A DNA stretch of 64,000 nucleotides from Celeribacter halophilus. Its GTDB lineage: Bacteria > Pseudomonadota > Alphaproteobacteria > Rhodobacterales > Rhodobacteraceae. The notes below the pieces were generated by a model. It was not told the origin of the DNA. It saw only the letters and a list, made by a program, of their open reading frames with translations, and did no database searches. Both the position numbers and the translations under genes were made by a program. The number at the start of each line of letters is the position of its first letter. Within the stretch, counting starts at the first letter, position 1. Shown piece by piece: positions 8,840-16,662 of this stretch. The stretch covers positions 124,001 through 188,000 of the forward strand of contig NZ_FORY01000006.1 of the NCBI RefSeq assembly GCF_900114135.1. Direction: 5' to 3'.

Positions 8840-9328
8840 TTAATATGGGTCCTCTAGACCCAAGGTTGCAAGTATTTCGACCTCTGTAGCCTCCATAATT
8901 TCGGCATCGCGGTCGGAAATGTGATCATAACCCAACAAATGTAATAAACCATGAATGATTAAATGGGTGACATGGTCGGCCATCGGCTTGTCTGCGGCCT
9001 CGGCCTCGCGCGCGCAGGTGTCGTAAGAAATCGCGATATCGCCCAGTTCGATCATCCCGTCGAATGACGGCGCGGGCAAGGGCGGGCGCTCCTCCGGTGT
9101 GGCGCGTTCATCTGCGGGCCACGACAACACATTGGTGGCTTTGTCTTTCTCGCGAAAATCCGCGTTGAGCACTTTGATCCGCGCATCATTGCAGGCCAGA
9201 ACAGAGCCTTCGCAGAGATCGGCCTCAAGGCCCACGCGAGCACAAAACGCATCCGCAGCCCGCGCCACCAGCGACTCCAGCCCCGCGTCTTCCCAGCGCG
9301 GGTCTTCAATGATCACATCTATGGCCAT
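8840..9328 (-). CDS. ybeY: Endoribonuclease YbeY (rRNA maturation)
   Basis: YbeY is a zinc-dependent RNase needed for 16S rRNA 3' maturation and 70S quality control. The 162 residues contain the metal motif H-x3-H-x5-H (H126, H130, H136, in H-G-L-L-H-L-L-G-Y-D-H) and N-V-L-S-W-P, the usual N-V-L-S-F-P. The ATG at 9328 is chosen because GGAGGG lies just before it; the open frame extends 40 codons further back into phoH without a good start. It begins 16 bp after the phoH stop, consistent with one transcript. Confidence 0.95.
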   Translation of the reverse strand: MAIDVIIEDPRWEDAGLESLVARAADAFCARVGLEADLCEGSVLACNDARIKVLNADFREKDKATNVLSWPADERATPEERPPLPAPSFDGMIELGDIAISYDTCAREAEAADKPMADHVTHLIIHGLLHLLGYDHISDRDAEIMEATEVEILATLGLEDPY

Positions 9329-9344
9329 AAGCCCTCCGGAGCGG

Positions 9345-10355
9345 TTACTGCGCTTCGTCGGACTCATAGGCCTCGATGATCGCGGCGACAAGCGGATGTC
9401 GCACCACATCTTTCGAGGTGAAGTAGTTAAAGGCAATATTCGGCACACCTGCGAGGATGCGTTCGGCGTCGCGCAGGCCCGAAGGCACCCCGCGCGGCAG
9501 ATCGACCTGTGAGCGGTCGCCGGTGATGACCATGCGCGAACCTTCGCCCAAACGGGTCAGGAACATCTTCATCTGCATGGTGGTGGAGTTCTGCGCCTCG
9601 TCCAAAACCACAAAAGCGCGGCTGAGGGTGCGACCGCGCATAAAGGCCAGCGGTGCGATCTCGATGGTCTTTTCTTCTTTCATCTTGGCCAGTTGTTTGG
9701 CCGGAATGAAATCGTTCAGCGCGTCATAAAGCGGCTGCATATAGGGATCGACCTTCTCGTCCTGCGTGCCGGGCAGAAAGCCCAGTCGCTCGCCCGCTTC
9801 CACAGCAGGGCGCGACAGGATGATCTTGTCGACATGGCCGTTGATGAGCATGTTCACGCCGACCGCCACGGCCAGATAGGTCTTCCCCGTGCCCGCAGGC
9901 CCGATGCCAAAGGCCATCTCGTTCTTGAACAGGTTCTGCACATAGGCCTTTTGCGCCTCGGTGCGCGGCTCGATGAGCTTCTTGCGGGTCTTGATCTCCA
10001 CATCCCCGCCACGGAACATTTCCATCTGGTCGCCCGGCAAGCCCTTTTCGGCAGGGGTCTCCCCCATCCGGATCATGCCATCAATATCGCCCGGTTCGAT
10101 CTCGCGTCCGGCTTCGAGCTTGGAATAAAGATCCTGCAACACCGAAGCGGCACGCCCGCGTGTGCTTCCTGTTCCCATGACAGACAACATATTGCCGCGT
10201 CGGACGATCTGGACGTCGAGCTTGTGCTCTATCTGGGCGAGGTTTCTATCGAATTCACCACACAGGTCGATGAGCAACCTGTTGTCATGAAATTCAAGAA
10301 GCGTTTCGTGGACTGCGTCCTGCGATTTCGGGGGTGTCAACGCGCTCAGGCCCAA
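9345..10355 (-). CDS. phoH: PhoH-family ATPase
   Basis: 336 residues with an N-terminal KH-like RNA-binding segment (about 20-75) and a helicase-like ATPase domain: Walker A G-P-A-G-T-G-K-T, Walker B F-V-V-L-D-E-A-Q-N and V-I-T-G-D. PhoH/YbeZ proteins act with YbeY in rRNA processing and decay. The frame is blocked by TAG at 10401-10403 and the first workable initiator is TTG at 10355, preceded by GGAGA at a good distance; no in-frame ATG exists nearby. First gene of phoH-ybeY-corC-lnt. The N-terminal residues after the TTG are well conserved in my memory of related proteins. Confidence 0.92.
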   Translation of the reverse strand: MGLSALTPPKSQDAVHETLLEFHDNRLLIDLCGEFDRNLAQIEHKLDVQIVRRGNMLSVMGTGSTRGRAASVLQDLYSKLEAGREIEPGDIDGMIRMGETPAEKGLPGDQMEMFRGGDVEIKTRKKLIEPRTEAQKAYVQNLFKNEMAFGIGPAGTGKTYLAVAVGVNMLINGHVDKIILSRPAVEAGERLGFLPGTQDEKVDPYMQPLYDALNDFIPAKQLAKMKEEKTIEIAPLAFMRGRTLSRAFVVLDEAQNSTTMQMKMFLTRLGEGSRMVITGDRSQVDLPRGVPSGLRDAERILAGVPNIAFNYFTSKDVVRHPLVAAIIEAYESDEAQ

Positions 10356-10514
10356 ATAGTTTCTCCGGTTCTGGTCCGACTCTGGTGGTGGTTCCTCACC
10401 CTATGGTGCCAAGGGATTGCGGTTCTGGCAAGCACAGACACTAAATCTTCGCCTCGCGCTCAGCACAACGCCGCCACCCCATCATTAAACCGCCTAAAAA
10501 ACAATCAAACGAAA

Positions 10515-10540
10515 ACGGCCACCCACAGCGGGATGGCCGT
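10515..10540 (-). terminator. Rho-independent terminator after the small lipoprotein gene
   Basis: On the minus strand ACGGCCA pairs with TGGCCGT around an inner CCC/GGG stem, followed by the T-rich TTTTCGTTTG. It lies 27 bp past the stop at 10567. Confidence 0.7.
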
Positions 10541-10566
10541 TAAAAGCTAAGTGTTGTAAATGCCGC

Positions 10567-10896
10567 TTAAGACGCCGTTCCTGTGGACGGGTCGGCAATC
10601 GCTGATCCCTTTTTATAGGGACCAACCGCTGTATTCGGTGCGGCAGTACCGGAACAGACCGGTTTGCCGTATTTGTCGACGCGCGCACTCAGATAGCCTT
10701 CGACGCCATCGTCAATGATCCAGTGATCACACCCTTGCGGGTCGATCCAGATACCGGCCTCAAGTTTCGAAAGATGCTTCGTGTCGAAACCGCGATCCAC
10801 GGTCTTGTCCTTTTTCGGGACTTCCATGAACCCTGTTTCACAGGCGGACAGGCTTCCGGCAACAGCGAGAAGGGCGAGGGTTTTCACTACATTCAT
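10567..10896 (-). CDS. Small lipoprotein sharing a domain with the adjacent OmpA-like protein
   Basis: 109 residues with a lipoprotein signal: M-N-V-V-K, a hydrophobic stretch, then L-S-A-C with Cys-19 as the lipidation site. Residues after about 45 carry I-W-I-D-P-Q-G-C-D-H-W, then D-D-G-V-E-G-Y and D-K-Y-G-K-P-V-C. The same pattern occurs in the OmpA-like protein encoded just upstream. The ATG at 10896 has a GAGGAGAG site; the preceding gene stops 12 bp earlier, so the two are one operon. Probably envelope-located; no further function can be assigned. Confidence 0.85.
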   Translation of the reverse strand: MNVVKTLALLAVAGSLSACETGFMEVPKKDKTVDRGFDTKHLSKLEAGIWIDPQGCDHWIIDDGVEGYLSARVDKYGKPVCSGTAAPNTAVGPYKKGSAIADPSTGTAS

Positions 10897-10907
10897 CGTC
10901 TCTCTCC

Positions 10908-11489
10908 TCACTTGATACACAGAATTTCGACGCGGCGGTTTTGCTGCATACCGGCCGCTGTGGCATTGGAGGCTTTCGGCATCCGTTCGCCATAGCCGCG
11001 CACATCCGCAACATAGGCACCGGTCTTGCGGGCCACCTTGGCCACCGCATTGGCGCGGTTGTAGCTCAGACGCATGTTGTATTCGTCAGAGGCGCGGCTG
11101 TCGGTGTGACCGATGATGATATAGGCGGTCGCGCCCGCTTTCCGGAAGAATTCCGTCAGGCGTTTGCGCCCGGCCGCAGAGATGGCATATTTATCCGTAG
11201 CGAAAAGCTGGTCAGAGGGCATCACCGCGCAACTTCTGACCGGATGGCAGGTCGGGCGACCCTGACGATCAAGCTTCAGGTCCATATACCCTTCGGCACC
11301 ATCATCCATCACCCAATGCTCGCACCCGTCCGGATCAATCCAGATGGTCGGCGTGTAGTTTTCGCCCTGAACACGGGTCTGTGCCTGCAACGGCGCGGCC
11401 CCCATGGTCGCAAGAGCCAATCCGGCACTTGCCAACAAGGCAAATACGGCCCGGCCTTTCCGGCCTGTTTTGAGAAATTCGATGGTCAC
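10908..11489 (-). CDS. OmpA-family peptidoglycan-binding outer-membrane protein
   Basis: 193 residues from a GTG at 11489 with a G-rich ribosome site: a signal peptide (about 1-37, ending P-L-Q-A-Q), a short domain with I-W-I-D-P-D-G-C-E-H-W and G-R-P-T-C, then an OmpA C-terminal domain (about 85-193) with G-H-T-D-S-R-A-S, N-x-x-L-S-x-x-R-A-N and Q-Q-N-R-R-V-E-I. The OmpA domain binds diaminopimelate in peptidoglycan, so the protein should tether the envelope. No beta-barrel is visible. The gene pair separates miaB from phoH, which are often adjacent in alphaproteobacteria. Confidence 0.88.
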   Translation of the reverse strand: MTIEFLKTGRKGRAVFALLASAGLALATMGAAPLQAQTRVQGENYTPTIWIDPDGCEHWVMDDGAEGYMDLKLDRQGRPTCHPVRSCAVMPSDQLFATDKYAISAAGRKRLTEFFRKAGATAYIIIGHTDSRASDEYNMRLSYNRANAVAKVARKTGAYVADVRGYGERMPKASNATAAGMQQNRRVEILCIK

Positions 11490-11652
11490 GTTTTCCGCCC
11501 CCCAAATGTACACATTTTCAGACCGCCCATAATCGTCCCCACAGCCATAAGCTGCCTGCGTCCTACTCACTAAGATTGTGGCCAAAATATAGCGAAAATT
11601 AGTGCTTTGTGAAGGAAAAACACCAGATATTGTGTCGTGCTTTTCAACGAAA

Positions 11653-11668
11653 TCTGACTTTGGTCAGA
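11653..11668 (-). terminator. Possible weak terminator after miaB
   Basis: TCTGAC-TTTG-GTCAGA forms a 6-bp hairpin with ATTTCGTT following on the minus strand, about 60 bp past the miaB stop. Short stem, so uncertain. The rest of 11490-11727 is AT-rich leader for the OmpA-like gene. Confidence 0.35.
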
Positions 11669-11727
11669 ATTGTTGCCTGATTGATGCACAGTCGCAAATG
11701 TTTTTGTCCCTACGTCACCCTCACAGG

Positions 11728-13092
11728 TCAGCGCAGCACAACACCCGCCAGAGAATTCGGTCCGCTTTCGATGATTCTCACCCGCGCAATCTCGCCCACG
11801 GCCACATCATCGGTGACGTGAACCGCATGAAGATATTCGGATTTTCCGACCATCTGACCGGCGAGCCGCCCCTTGCGTTCAAACAGGACCGACACCTCGC
11901 GCCCGACCATGGCATCCTGGAAAGCGTGTTGCTGCTCTGTGATCAGTTCTTGCAAACGGTGCAGACGTTCGGAGGCGACATCGGCATCCACCATCTTGTC
12001 GTCCTTCTCCGCCGCAGGCGTACCCGGACGCGGCGAATATTTGAACGAGTATGCGGAGCCATAGCCGACCTCGCGCACGAGGCTCATCGTGTCCTCGAAA
12101 TCCTGATCCGTCTCGCCGGGAAAGCCGACAATGAAATCGCCGGACATGGCAATGTCGGGCCGTGCGGCGCGGATACGCTCGATCAGGCGGATATACTCTT
12201 CTGCCGTATGCTTGCGGTTCATCGCCTTGAGAATCCGATCGGAGCCGGACTGCACGGGAAGATGCAGATAGGGCATGAGCTTGTCGCAATCCCCGTGTGC
12301 CGCGATCAGGTCGTCTTCCATATCGTTCGGGTGCGAGGTGGTGAACCGGATGCGCTCCAGCCCGTCAACCTTGGCCAACTCGCGGATGAGACGCGCAAGA
12401 CCCCATGTTCCGCCCTCGCCTGCCCCGTGATAGGCGTTCACATTCTGCCCCAGAAGGGTGATCTCGCGCACGCCACGTTCCACCAGATCGCGCGCTTCGG
12501 AAAGCACACGTTCCGCCGGACGGGACACTTCCGCCCCGCGCGTATAGGGCACAACACAGAAGGCGCAGAACTTGTCGCAGCCTTCCTGCACCGTCAGAAA
12601 CGCCGCCGGAGCGCGTTTGGCCTTGGGCCGCGCCTTGAGATGTTCGAACTTGTCCTCTTCGGGGAAATCGGTGTCGAGCGCCTTGACGCCCTTGCCCGCC
12701 TTCGCCTCAAGCTGCGGCAGTTTGTGATAGCTTTGCGGGCCGACAACCAGATCGACCATCGGCTGACGCCGGATGATCTCTTCGCCTTCAGCCTGCGCCA
12801 CACAGCCCGCCACGCCGATCTTCAGATCGGGATTGGCCAGTTTCAAATCCTTGTAGCGCCCAAGCTCGGAATAGATCTTTTCCGCCGCCTTCTCGCGAAT
12901 GTGGCAGGTGTTCAGCAGGATCATGTCCGCCTCTTCGGGCGAGGACACTTCTGTATAGCCCGACCCGCCGAGACTTTCGGCCATGCGCTCGCTGTCATAG
13001 ACATTCATCTGGCAACCATAGGTCTTGATAAAGAGCTTTTTGGTGCCTGCCTTGGTGTCGATCTTGGTCTCGGACATCGCTTGGGTCCACAT
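11728..13092 (-). CDS. miaB: tRNA-2-methylthio-N6-dimethylallyladenosine synthase
   Basis: MiaB is a radical SAM enzyme that adds the 2-methylthio group to i6A37 of tRNAs. Up to 454 residues: an N-terminal UPF0004 domain with cluster Cys at 27, 63 and 97, a radical-SAM core with C-D-K-F-C-A-F-C (172-179), and a C-terminal TRAM domain (about 385-450). Either ATG, 13092 or 13077, could be the start; neither has a strong ribosome site and the five extra residues do not affect the domains. It is the upstream anchor of the miaB-phoH-ybeY-corC-lnt-metK-trmB gene order. Confidence 0.95.
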   Translation of the reverse strand: MWTQAMSETKIDTKAGTKKLFIKTYGCQMNVYDSERMAESLGGSGYTEVSSPEEADMILLNTCHIREKAAEKIYSELGRYKDLKLANPDLKIGVAGCVAQAEGEEIIRRQPMVDLVVGPQSYHKLPQLEAKAGKGVKALDTDFPEEDKFEHLKARPKAKRAPAAFLTVQEGCDKFCAFCVVPYTRGAEVSRPAERVLSEARDLVERGVREITLLGQNVNAYHGAGEGGTWGLARLIRELAKVDGLERIRFTTSHPNDMEDDLIAAHGDCDKLMPYLHLPVQSGSDRILKAMNRKHTAEEYIRLIERIRAARPDIAMSGDFIVGFPGETDQDFEDTMSLVREVGYGSAYSFKYSPRPGTPAAEKDDKMVDADVASERLHRLQELITEQQHAFQDAMVGREVSVLFERKGRLAGQMVGKSEYLHAVHVTDDVAVGEIARVRIIESGPNSLAGVVLR

Positions 13093-13255
13093 ATCATGGG
13101 GAATTAAAGCGCCCTCCTAACGCAACTGGCCCAACAGGGCAAGCATCACGGGTCAGGAGGTCTTGTTGCGAAACTGTTTCCCTTTGCCTTGCAATCCCCT
13201 GCCCTTCATGCATTTTTCACCGCGAACGGGGACAGTGCTCCGGTAAGGGATATTC

Positions 13256-14119
13256 ATGCGGTACGACAGCCTCGACACTTTTCTCACGGACGGCAAGGAC
13301 GCGCTTCTGAAAGGGCCGGTTGCACTGGTCTTTGCCGAAGACCTTGTGGAAGTGGACACGACCCTGCGCCACCACCTGTCTCTGGGCTTCAAACAGGTGC
13401 TTCTCTTTGCCCCCGACGAAGTCCGCCTGCCCGAAGGGCTGGAGTTGAAAATCCACCGCATCCGCTACGCGACCCGCGCGCCGGAGATGCTGTCCACCGC
13501 CGTGAACCGGATCATCGAGGCCGCGCCGGGGATCTGGCTGTATTACTGCTACAACGGAGAATACCTGTTTTTCCCCTTCTGCGAGACCCGCACGATCACG
13601 GATATGCTGACCTTCCACACCGAAGAGCGCCGCGACGCGATGCTCACCTATGTGGTCGATCTCTACGCCGGCGATCTCGACGCCCATCCCGACGCGGTCT
13701 CGCTCGAAGACGCGCATCTTGACCGCTCGGGCTATTACGCTCTGGGGCGTGCGGATGCCGACGGGCAGCAAAAAGACCGCCAGCTCGACTTTTTCGGCGG
13801 GCTGAGATGGCGGTTCGAAGAACACATCCCGCCCCACCGCCGCCGCATCGACCGCATCGCGATTTTCAAGGCCAGAAAAGGTCTGAAACTCAGCGAGGAG
13901 CATCTGTTCAACGACGAGGAATACAACACCTACGCCTGCCCGTGGCACCATAACCTGACCGCCTCCATCGTGTCCTTCCGCACCGCAAAGGCCCTGAAAA
14001 GCAATGCCGGATCGACCTATGATATCGAGAGCTTCATGTGGCACAATTCCGTCGAGTTCGAGTGGCACAGCCAGCAGTTGCTCGACCTTGGCCTGATGGA
14101 GCCGGGCCAGTGGTTCTGA
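13256..14119 (+). CDS. Conserved protein, probably glycosyltransferase-like
   Basis: 287 residues without signal peptide or membrane helix. It opens with P-V-A-L-V-F-A-E-D-L and has a central G-I-W-L-Y-Y-C-Y-N-G-E-Y-L-F-F-P segment and a His/Trp-rich C-terminus (W-H-H-N-L-T, F-M-W-H-N-S). I recall related Rhodobacterales proteins annotated as glycosyltransferase family 2, but no D-x-D motif stands out, so the function is tentative. The ATG has an AAGGGA site 6 nt before it. It is divergent from miaB and appears monocistronic. Confidence 0.72.
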   Translation: MRYDSLDTFLTDGKDALLKGPVALVFAEDLVEVDTTLRHHLSLGFKQVLLFAPDEVRLPEGLELKIHRIRYATRAPEMLSTAVNRIIEAAPGIWLYYCYNGEYLFFPFCETRTITDMLTFHTEERRDAMLTYVVDLYAGDLDAHPDAVSLEDAHLDRSGYYALGRADADGQQKDRQLDFFGGLRWRFEEHIPPHRRRIDRIAIFKARKGLKLSEEHLFNDEEYNTYACPWHHNLTASIVSFRTAKALKSNAGSTYDIESFMWHNSVEFEWHSQQLLDLGLMEPGQWF

Positions 14120-14305
14120 CGCCTTCCGCGACAGGGGCCGACAGATATTCCTCCTGAAACCGCGCAACACAGGCGCTTTTCCTGCGCTTTTTCCGGCCTT
14201 CGGGTTGCAAATGCCGAATCAGAGCTTATCCTCATAGCCAATCGCAACGGGCACCTGCGCAAGAGGCGCAGCCCCGAAATTCACCCCGAAAAGTTAGGAC
14301 GTTTT

Positions 14306-14734
14306 ATGACCGAAGTTAAATCGGGCGACAAAGTTCGTATTCACTACACCGGCACCCTGTCCGACGGCACTGTCTTTGACAGCTCCGAAGGCCGCGACCC
14401 GCTCGAATTCACCGTTGGCTCCGGCCAGATCATTCCGGGCATGGACAAGCACCTGCCGGGCATGACCGTTGGCGAAAAGAAAACCATCGTTGCCGTGGCT
14501 GACGAAGCCTATGGCCAGCGCCACGCCGATGCCCAACAAGCCGTGCCGCGCGCACAGATCCCTGCCGAGATCCCGCTCGAAGTTGGCCTCCAGCTTCAGA
14601 TGCAGAGCCCCCAAGGTCAGGTGATCCCCGTCACGGTTGTGGAAATCACCGAAGAGGAAGTGACGCTCGACGCCAATCACCGCCTCGCTGGCGAAGACCT
14701 GACCTTTGCCATCGAACTGGTTGAAATTCTCTGA
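14306..14734 (+). CDS. FKBP-type peptidyl-prolyl cis-trans isomerase (SlyD-like)
   Basis: 142 residues with Y-T-G-T-L-S-D-G-T-V-F-D-S-S (FKBP strand and active site) and an inserted flap region around residues 70-110, as in SlyD-type isomerase/chaperones. It lacks the His/Cys-rich metal-binding tail of E. coli SlyD. No signal peptide, so cytosolic. It should speed prolyl isomerisation during folding. The ATG has AGGA 9 nt upstream. A rho-independent terminator follows, preceded by a degenerate TGAGTATTT-type element that starts at the stop codon. Confidence 0.92.
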   Translation: MTEVKSGDKVRIHYTGTLSDGTVFDSSEGRDPLEFTVGSGQIIPGMDKHLPGMTVGEKKTIVAVADEAYGQRHADAQQAVPRAQIPAEIPLEVGLQLQMQSPQGQVIPVTVVEITEEEVTLDANHRLAGEDLTFAIELVEIL

Positions 14735-14755
14735 GCCGAATATTTTCCCGGCAAA
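14732..14755 (+). repeat. TGAGTATTT 3'-end element, degenerate copy (FKBP gene)
   Basis: TGA (the FKBP stop codon), then GCC, then GAATATTTTCCCGGCAAAG. It has a 3-4 nt insertion and several changes relative to the consensus, but the position and layout are the same. Confidence 0.4.
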
Positions 14756-14762
14756 GAAAACA

Positions 14763-14793
14763 GGGCGGCGCGCATAAAGCGGGCCGCCTTTTT
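14763..14793 (+). terminator. Rho-independent terminator after the FKBP gene
   Basis: GGCGGC (14764-14769) pairs with GCCGCC (14783-14788) and is followed directly by TTTTT. Confidence 0.85.
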
Positions 14794-14855
14794 CATGTCC
14801 GGCTCTCCCGTGTTTTTGGCATTGATCCGGCGCGCATTTGCCGTCAAATGACCCC

Positions 14856-15353
14856 ATGACCACGGAGTTTGCCCCAGATTGCTCGAATTGCGCCGCGCTA
14901 TGCTGTCTGGCGCTGGCCTTTGACGCAGGCGACATGTTTGCCCATGACAAGCCCGCAGGCGTGCCCTGTCACCGGCTGGCGAGGACCGCCTGTTCCATTC
15001 ACGCCGATCTGGCGCAAAAGGGCTACAAGGGCTGCGTTGCGTTTGACTGTCTCGGCGCCGGGCAAAGGGTGACGGCACTTTTCACCGAGAACTGGCAACA
15101 GCGCCCCGCAATGACCGGTCCGATGATGGAAGCCTTTCGCAAAATGCGGAATGTCAGGGAATTGCAGCAAATGCTCATGGCTGCCGAAACCCTGCCCCTG
15201 CCCGAACATGCAGCGTCCGAACGACAGGCGTGGTCCGACAGGCTTTCTGCCGCCTGTGACGATCTTGATCGGCTGGACGCCTTCGATCCTGCCCCTCTGC
15301 GCCAGTGGCTCAAGGGGCTTGCCACCTATGTCCGACGGGACGCGGAACGGTAA
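14856..15353 (+). CDS. Cysteine-cluster protein of unknown function
   Basis: 165 residues. The first 65 hold eight Cys: C-S-N-C-A-A-L-C-C (9-17), then Cys 38, 46, 60 and 65, with G-C-V-A-F-D-C-L-G-A-G-Q. This module also occurs at the N-terminus of some pentapeptide-repeat proteins, but no pentapeptide repeats follow here. The remainder is helical with no recognisable motif. The Cys spacing suggests a zinc or Fe-S site (inference). The ATG at 14856 is preferred to an upstream TTG. I cannot assign a role. Confidence 0.75.
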   Translation: MTTEFAPDCSNCAALCCLALAFDAGDMFAHDKPAGVPCHRLARTACSIHADLAQKGYKGCVAFDCLGAGQRVTALFTENWQQRPAMTGPMMEAFRKMRNVRELQQMLMAAETLPLPEHAASERQAWSDRLSAACDDLDRLDAFDPAPLRQWLKGLATYVRRDAER

Positions 15354-15470
15354 GACAGGCCTGTACGCTGAGTGCTGGTTTACATGTTGGCGGAGCGCAT
15401 CCAGATCTTGTGATGACGTTTTTCAGCAAACCTGTTTCAGCTTCCCCCAAATTCGCTTTAGAGTGCGCCT

Positions 15471-15890
15471 ATGGCCAAGCACATCAATCTCGTCAAACTC
15501 TGCGTTGGAATCGATTCTTTCGAGGAACTGAACGCCTATATCGAAGCCGCCCCCGGCGGCATTCGCGGCCATGTCACCCGCATGTGGCCGAAACAGGAAG
15601 ACAAGCTGCTGCAAGGCGGCTCGCTTTACTGGGTGATCAAGGGCGTGATTCAGGCCCGTCAGGAGATTGTCGGGCTTGAAGAAGTGATCGGCGAGGACGG
15701 CGTGCGGCGCTGTCGCATCCTGTTGTCCGCCCCGCTCATCCGCACGCAAAACGCGCAACGCCGCCCGTTTCAGGGCTGGCGCTATCTCAAGCCGGAGGAC
15801 GCCCCTGCCGATCTGCCCCAAGGCCGTGCGCAGGAGCCGGAACTGCCCCCCGAACTGGCGCAGACACTGGCCGAGATCGGTGTGATCTGA
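15471..15890 (+). CDS. DUF1489-family protein
   Basis: 139 residues matching the DUF1489 pattern: an N-terminal L-V-K-L-C-V-G-I-D-S, central L-Q-G-G-S-L-Y-W-V-I-K-G-x-I-Q-A-R-Q, and C-terminal R-R-P-F-Q-G-W-R-Y-L. The family is common in alphaproteobacteria and has no established function. No signal peptide or membrane segment. Its stop codon is the TGA of a TGAGTATTT 3'-end element, and it converges with hisG. Confidence 0.85.
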   Translation: MAKHINLVKLCVGIDSFEELNAYIEAAPGGIRGHVTRMWPKQEDKLLQGGSLYWVIKGVIQARQEIVGLEEVIGEDGVRRCRILLSAPLIRTQNAQRRPFQGWRYLKPEDAPADLPQGRAQEPELPPELAQTLAEIGVI

Positions 15891-15909
15891 GTATTTCCGG
15901 CACAAAGGA
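15888..15909 (+). repeat. TGAGTATTT 3'-end element, copy 2 (DUF1489 gene)
   Basis: TGAGTATTTCCGGCACAAAG, in which TGA is the stop codon of the preceding gene. A nested inverted repeat follows 17 nt later. Confidence 0.8.
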
Positions 15910-15925
15910 AACGCCGCGTGCTTCA

Positions 15926-15952
15926 AGGGGCAACCGTCTACGGTCAGCCCCT
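15926..15952. terminator. Hairpin between convergent DUF1489 and hisG genes
   Basis: AGGGGC (15926-15931) pairs with GCCCCT (15947-15952), with ACCGT/ACGGT nested inside. No T-run on either strand, so it is a candidate bidirectional 3'-end structure rather than a standard terminator. Confidence 0.4.
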
Positions 15953-15963
15953 CTGCGTTGCGA

Positions 15964-16662
15964 TCAGTCGTCCAGCCCCATCATCCGGCACAGCTCTGCG
16001 AGCGTGGCGCGGTCCTCGTCGGTCCAGTGTGCCATGCGCGATTTGAACAGCGTGGCCTGAGAACGGTGCACCGGATCACAGTTGAGGATTTTCAGGTGGT
16101 TGGCCCGCAGGGTCTCGCCCGTCGAGGTGATGTCGGCAATCGCCTCTGCGGTCAGGTTTTTCACCGTGCCTTCGGTGGCGCCCTGACTGTCGACAAGCTG
16201 GTAATCGGCCACACCATGCGCTTTGAAATATTCGCGGATCAGGTGGTGGTATTTCGTCGCGATCCGCAGACGGAAACCGTGGCGCGCACGGAAGGCGGCG
16301 GCGGCGGCGTCCAGATCGTCGAGCGTATCGACATCGGTCCAGCATTTCGGCACGGCGATGATCAGGTCGGCATGGCCAAACCCCATCGGCGCCAGTTCAT
16401 ACACTTTGTTTTCCCAGCTAGCCAACTTGTCGCGCACCAGATCCGATCCGGTGACGCCCATATGGATACGGCCCGCGGCCAGTTCGCGCGGGATTTCGGA
16501 GGCCGAGAGCATCACAAGCTCCACACCCTCGATCCCGTCGACCACGCCGGAATATTCCCGTTCGGCCCCCGCACGCGACAGGGTCACGCCGCGCTCGGAA
16601 AACCATTCAAAGGTCTTGTCCATCAACCGGCCCTTGGAGGGCACGCCCAGTTTGACGACCAT
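15964..16662 (-). CDS. hisG: ATP phosphoribosyltransferase, short form
   Basis: HisG condenses ATP with PRPP in the first, feedback-controlled step of histidine synthesis. The 232 residues lack the C-terminal regulatory domain, which is the short form that needs HisZ. Visible motifs are the N-terminal L-G-V-P-S-K-G-R-L, G-V-T-G-S-D-L and the PRPP loop region A-D-I-T-S-T-G-E-T-L. The ATG at 16662 overlaps the hisZ stop (TGATG), so HisZ and HisG are made in a coupled way, fitting their joint octamer. Confidence 0.96.
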   Translation of the reverse strand: MVVKLGVPSKGRLMDKTFEWFSERGVTLSRAGAEREYSGVVDGIEGVELVMLSASEIPRELAAGRIHMGVTGSDLVRDKLASWENKVYELAPMGFGHADLIIAVPKCWTDVDTLDDLDAAAAAFRARHGFRLRIATKYHHLIREYFKAHGVADYQLVDSQGATEGTVKNLTAEAIADITSTGETLRANHLKILNCDPVHRSQATLFKSRMAHWTDEDRATLAELCRMMGLDD

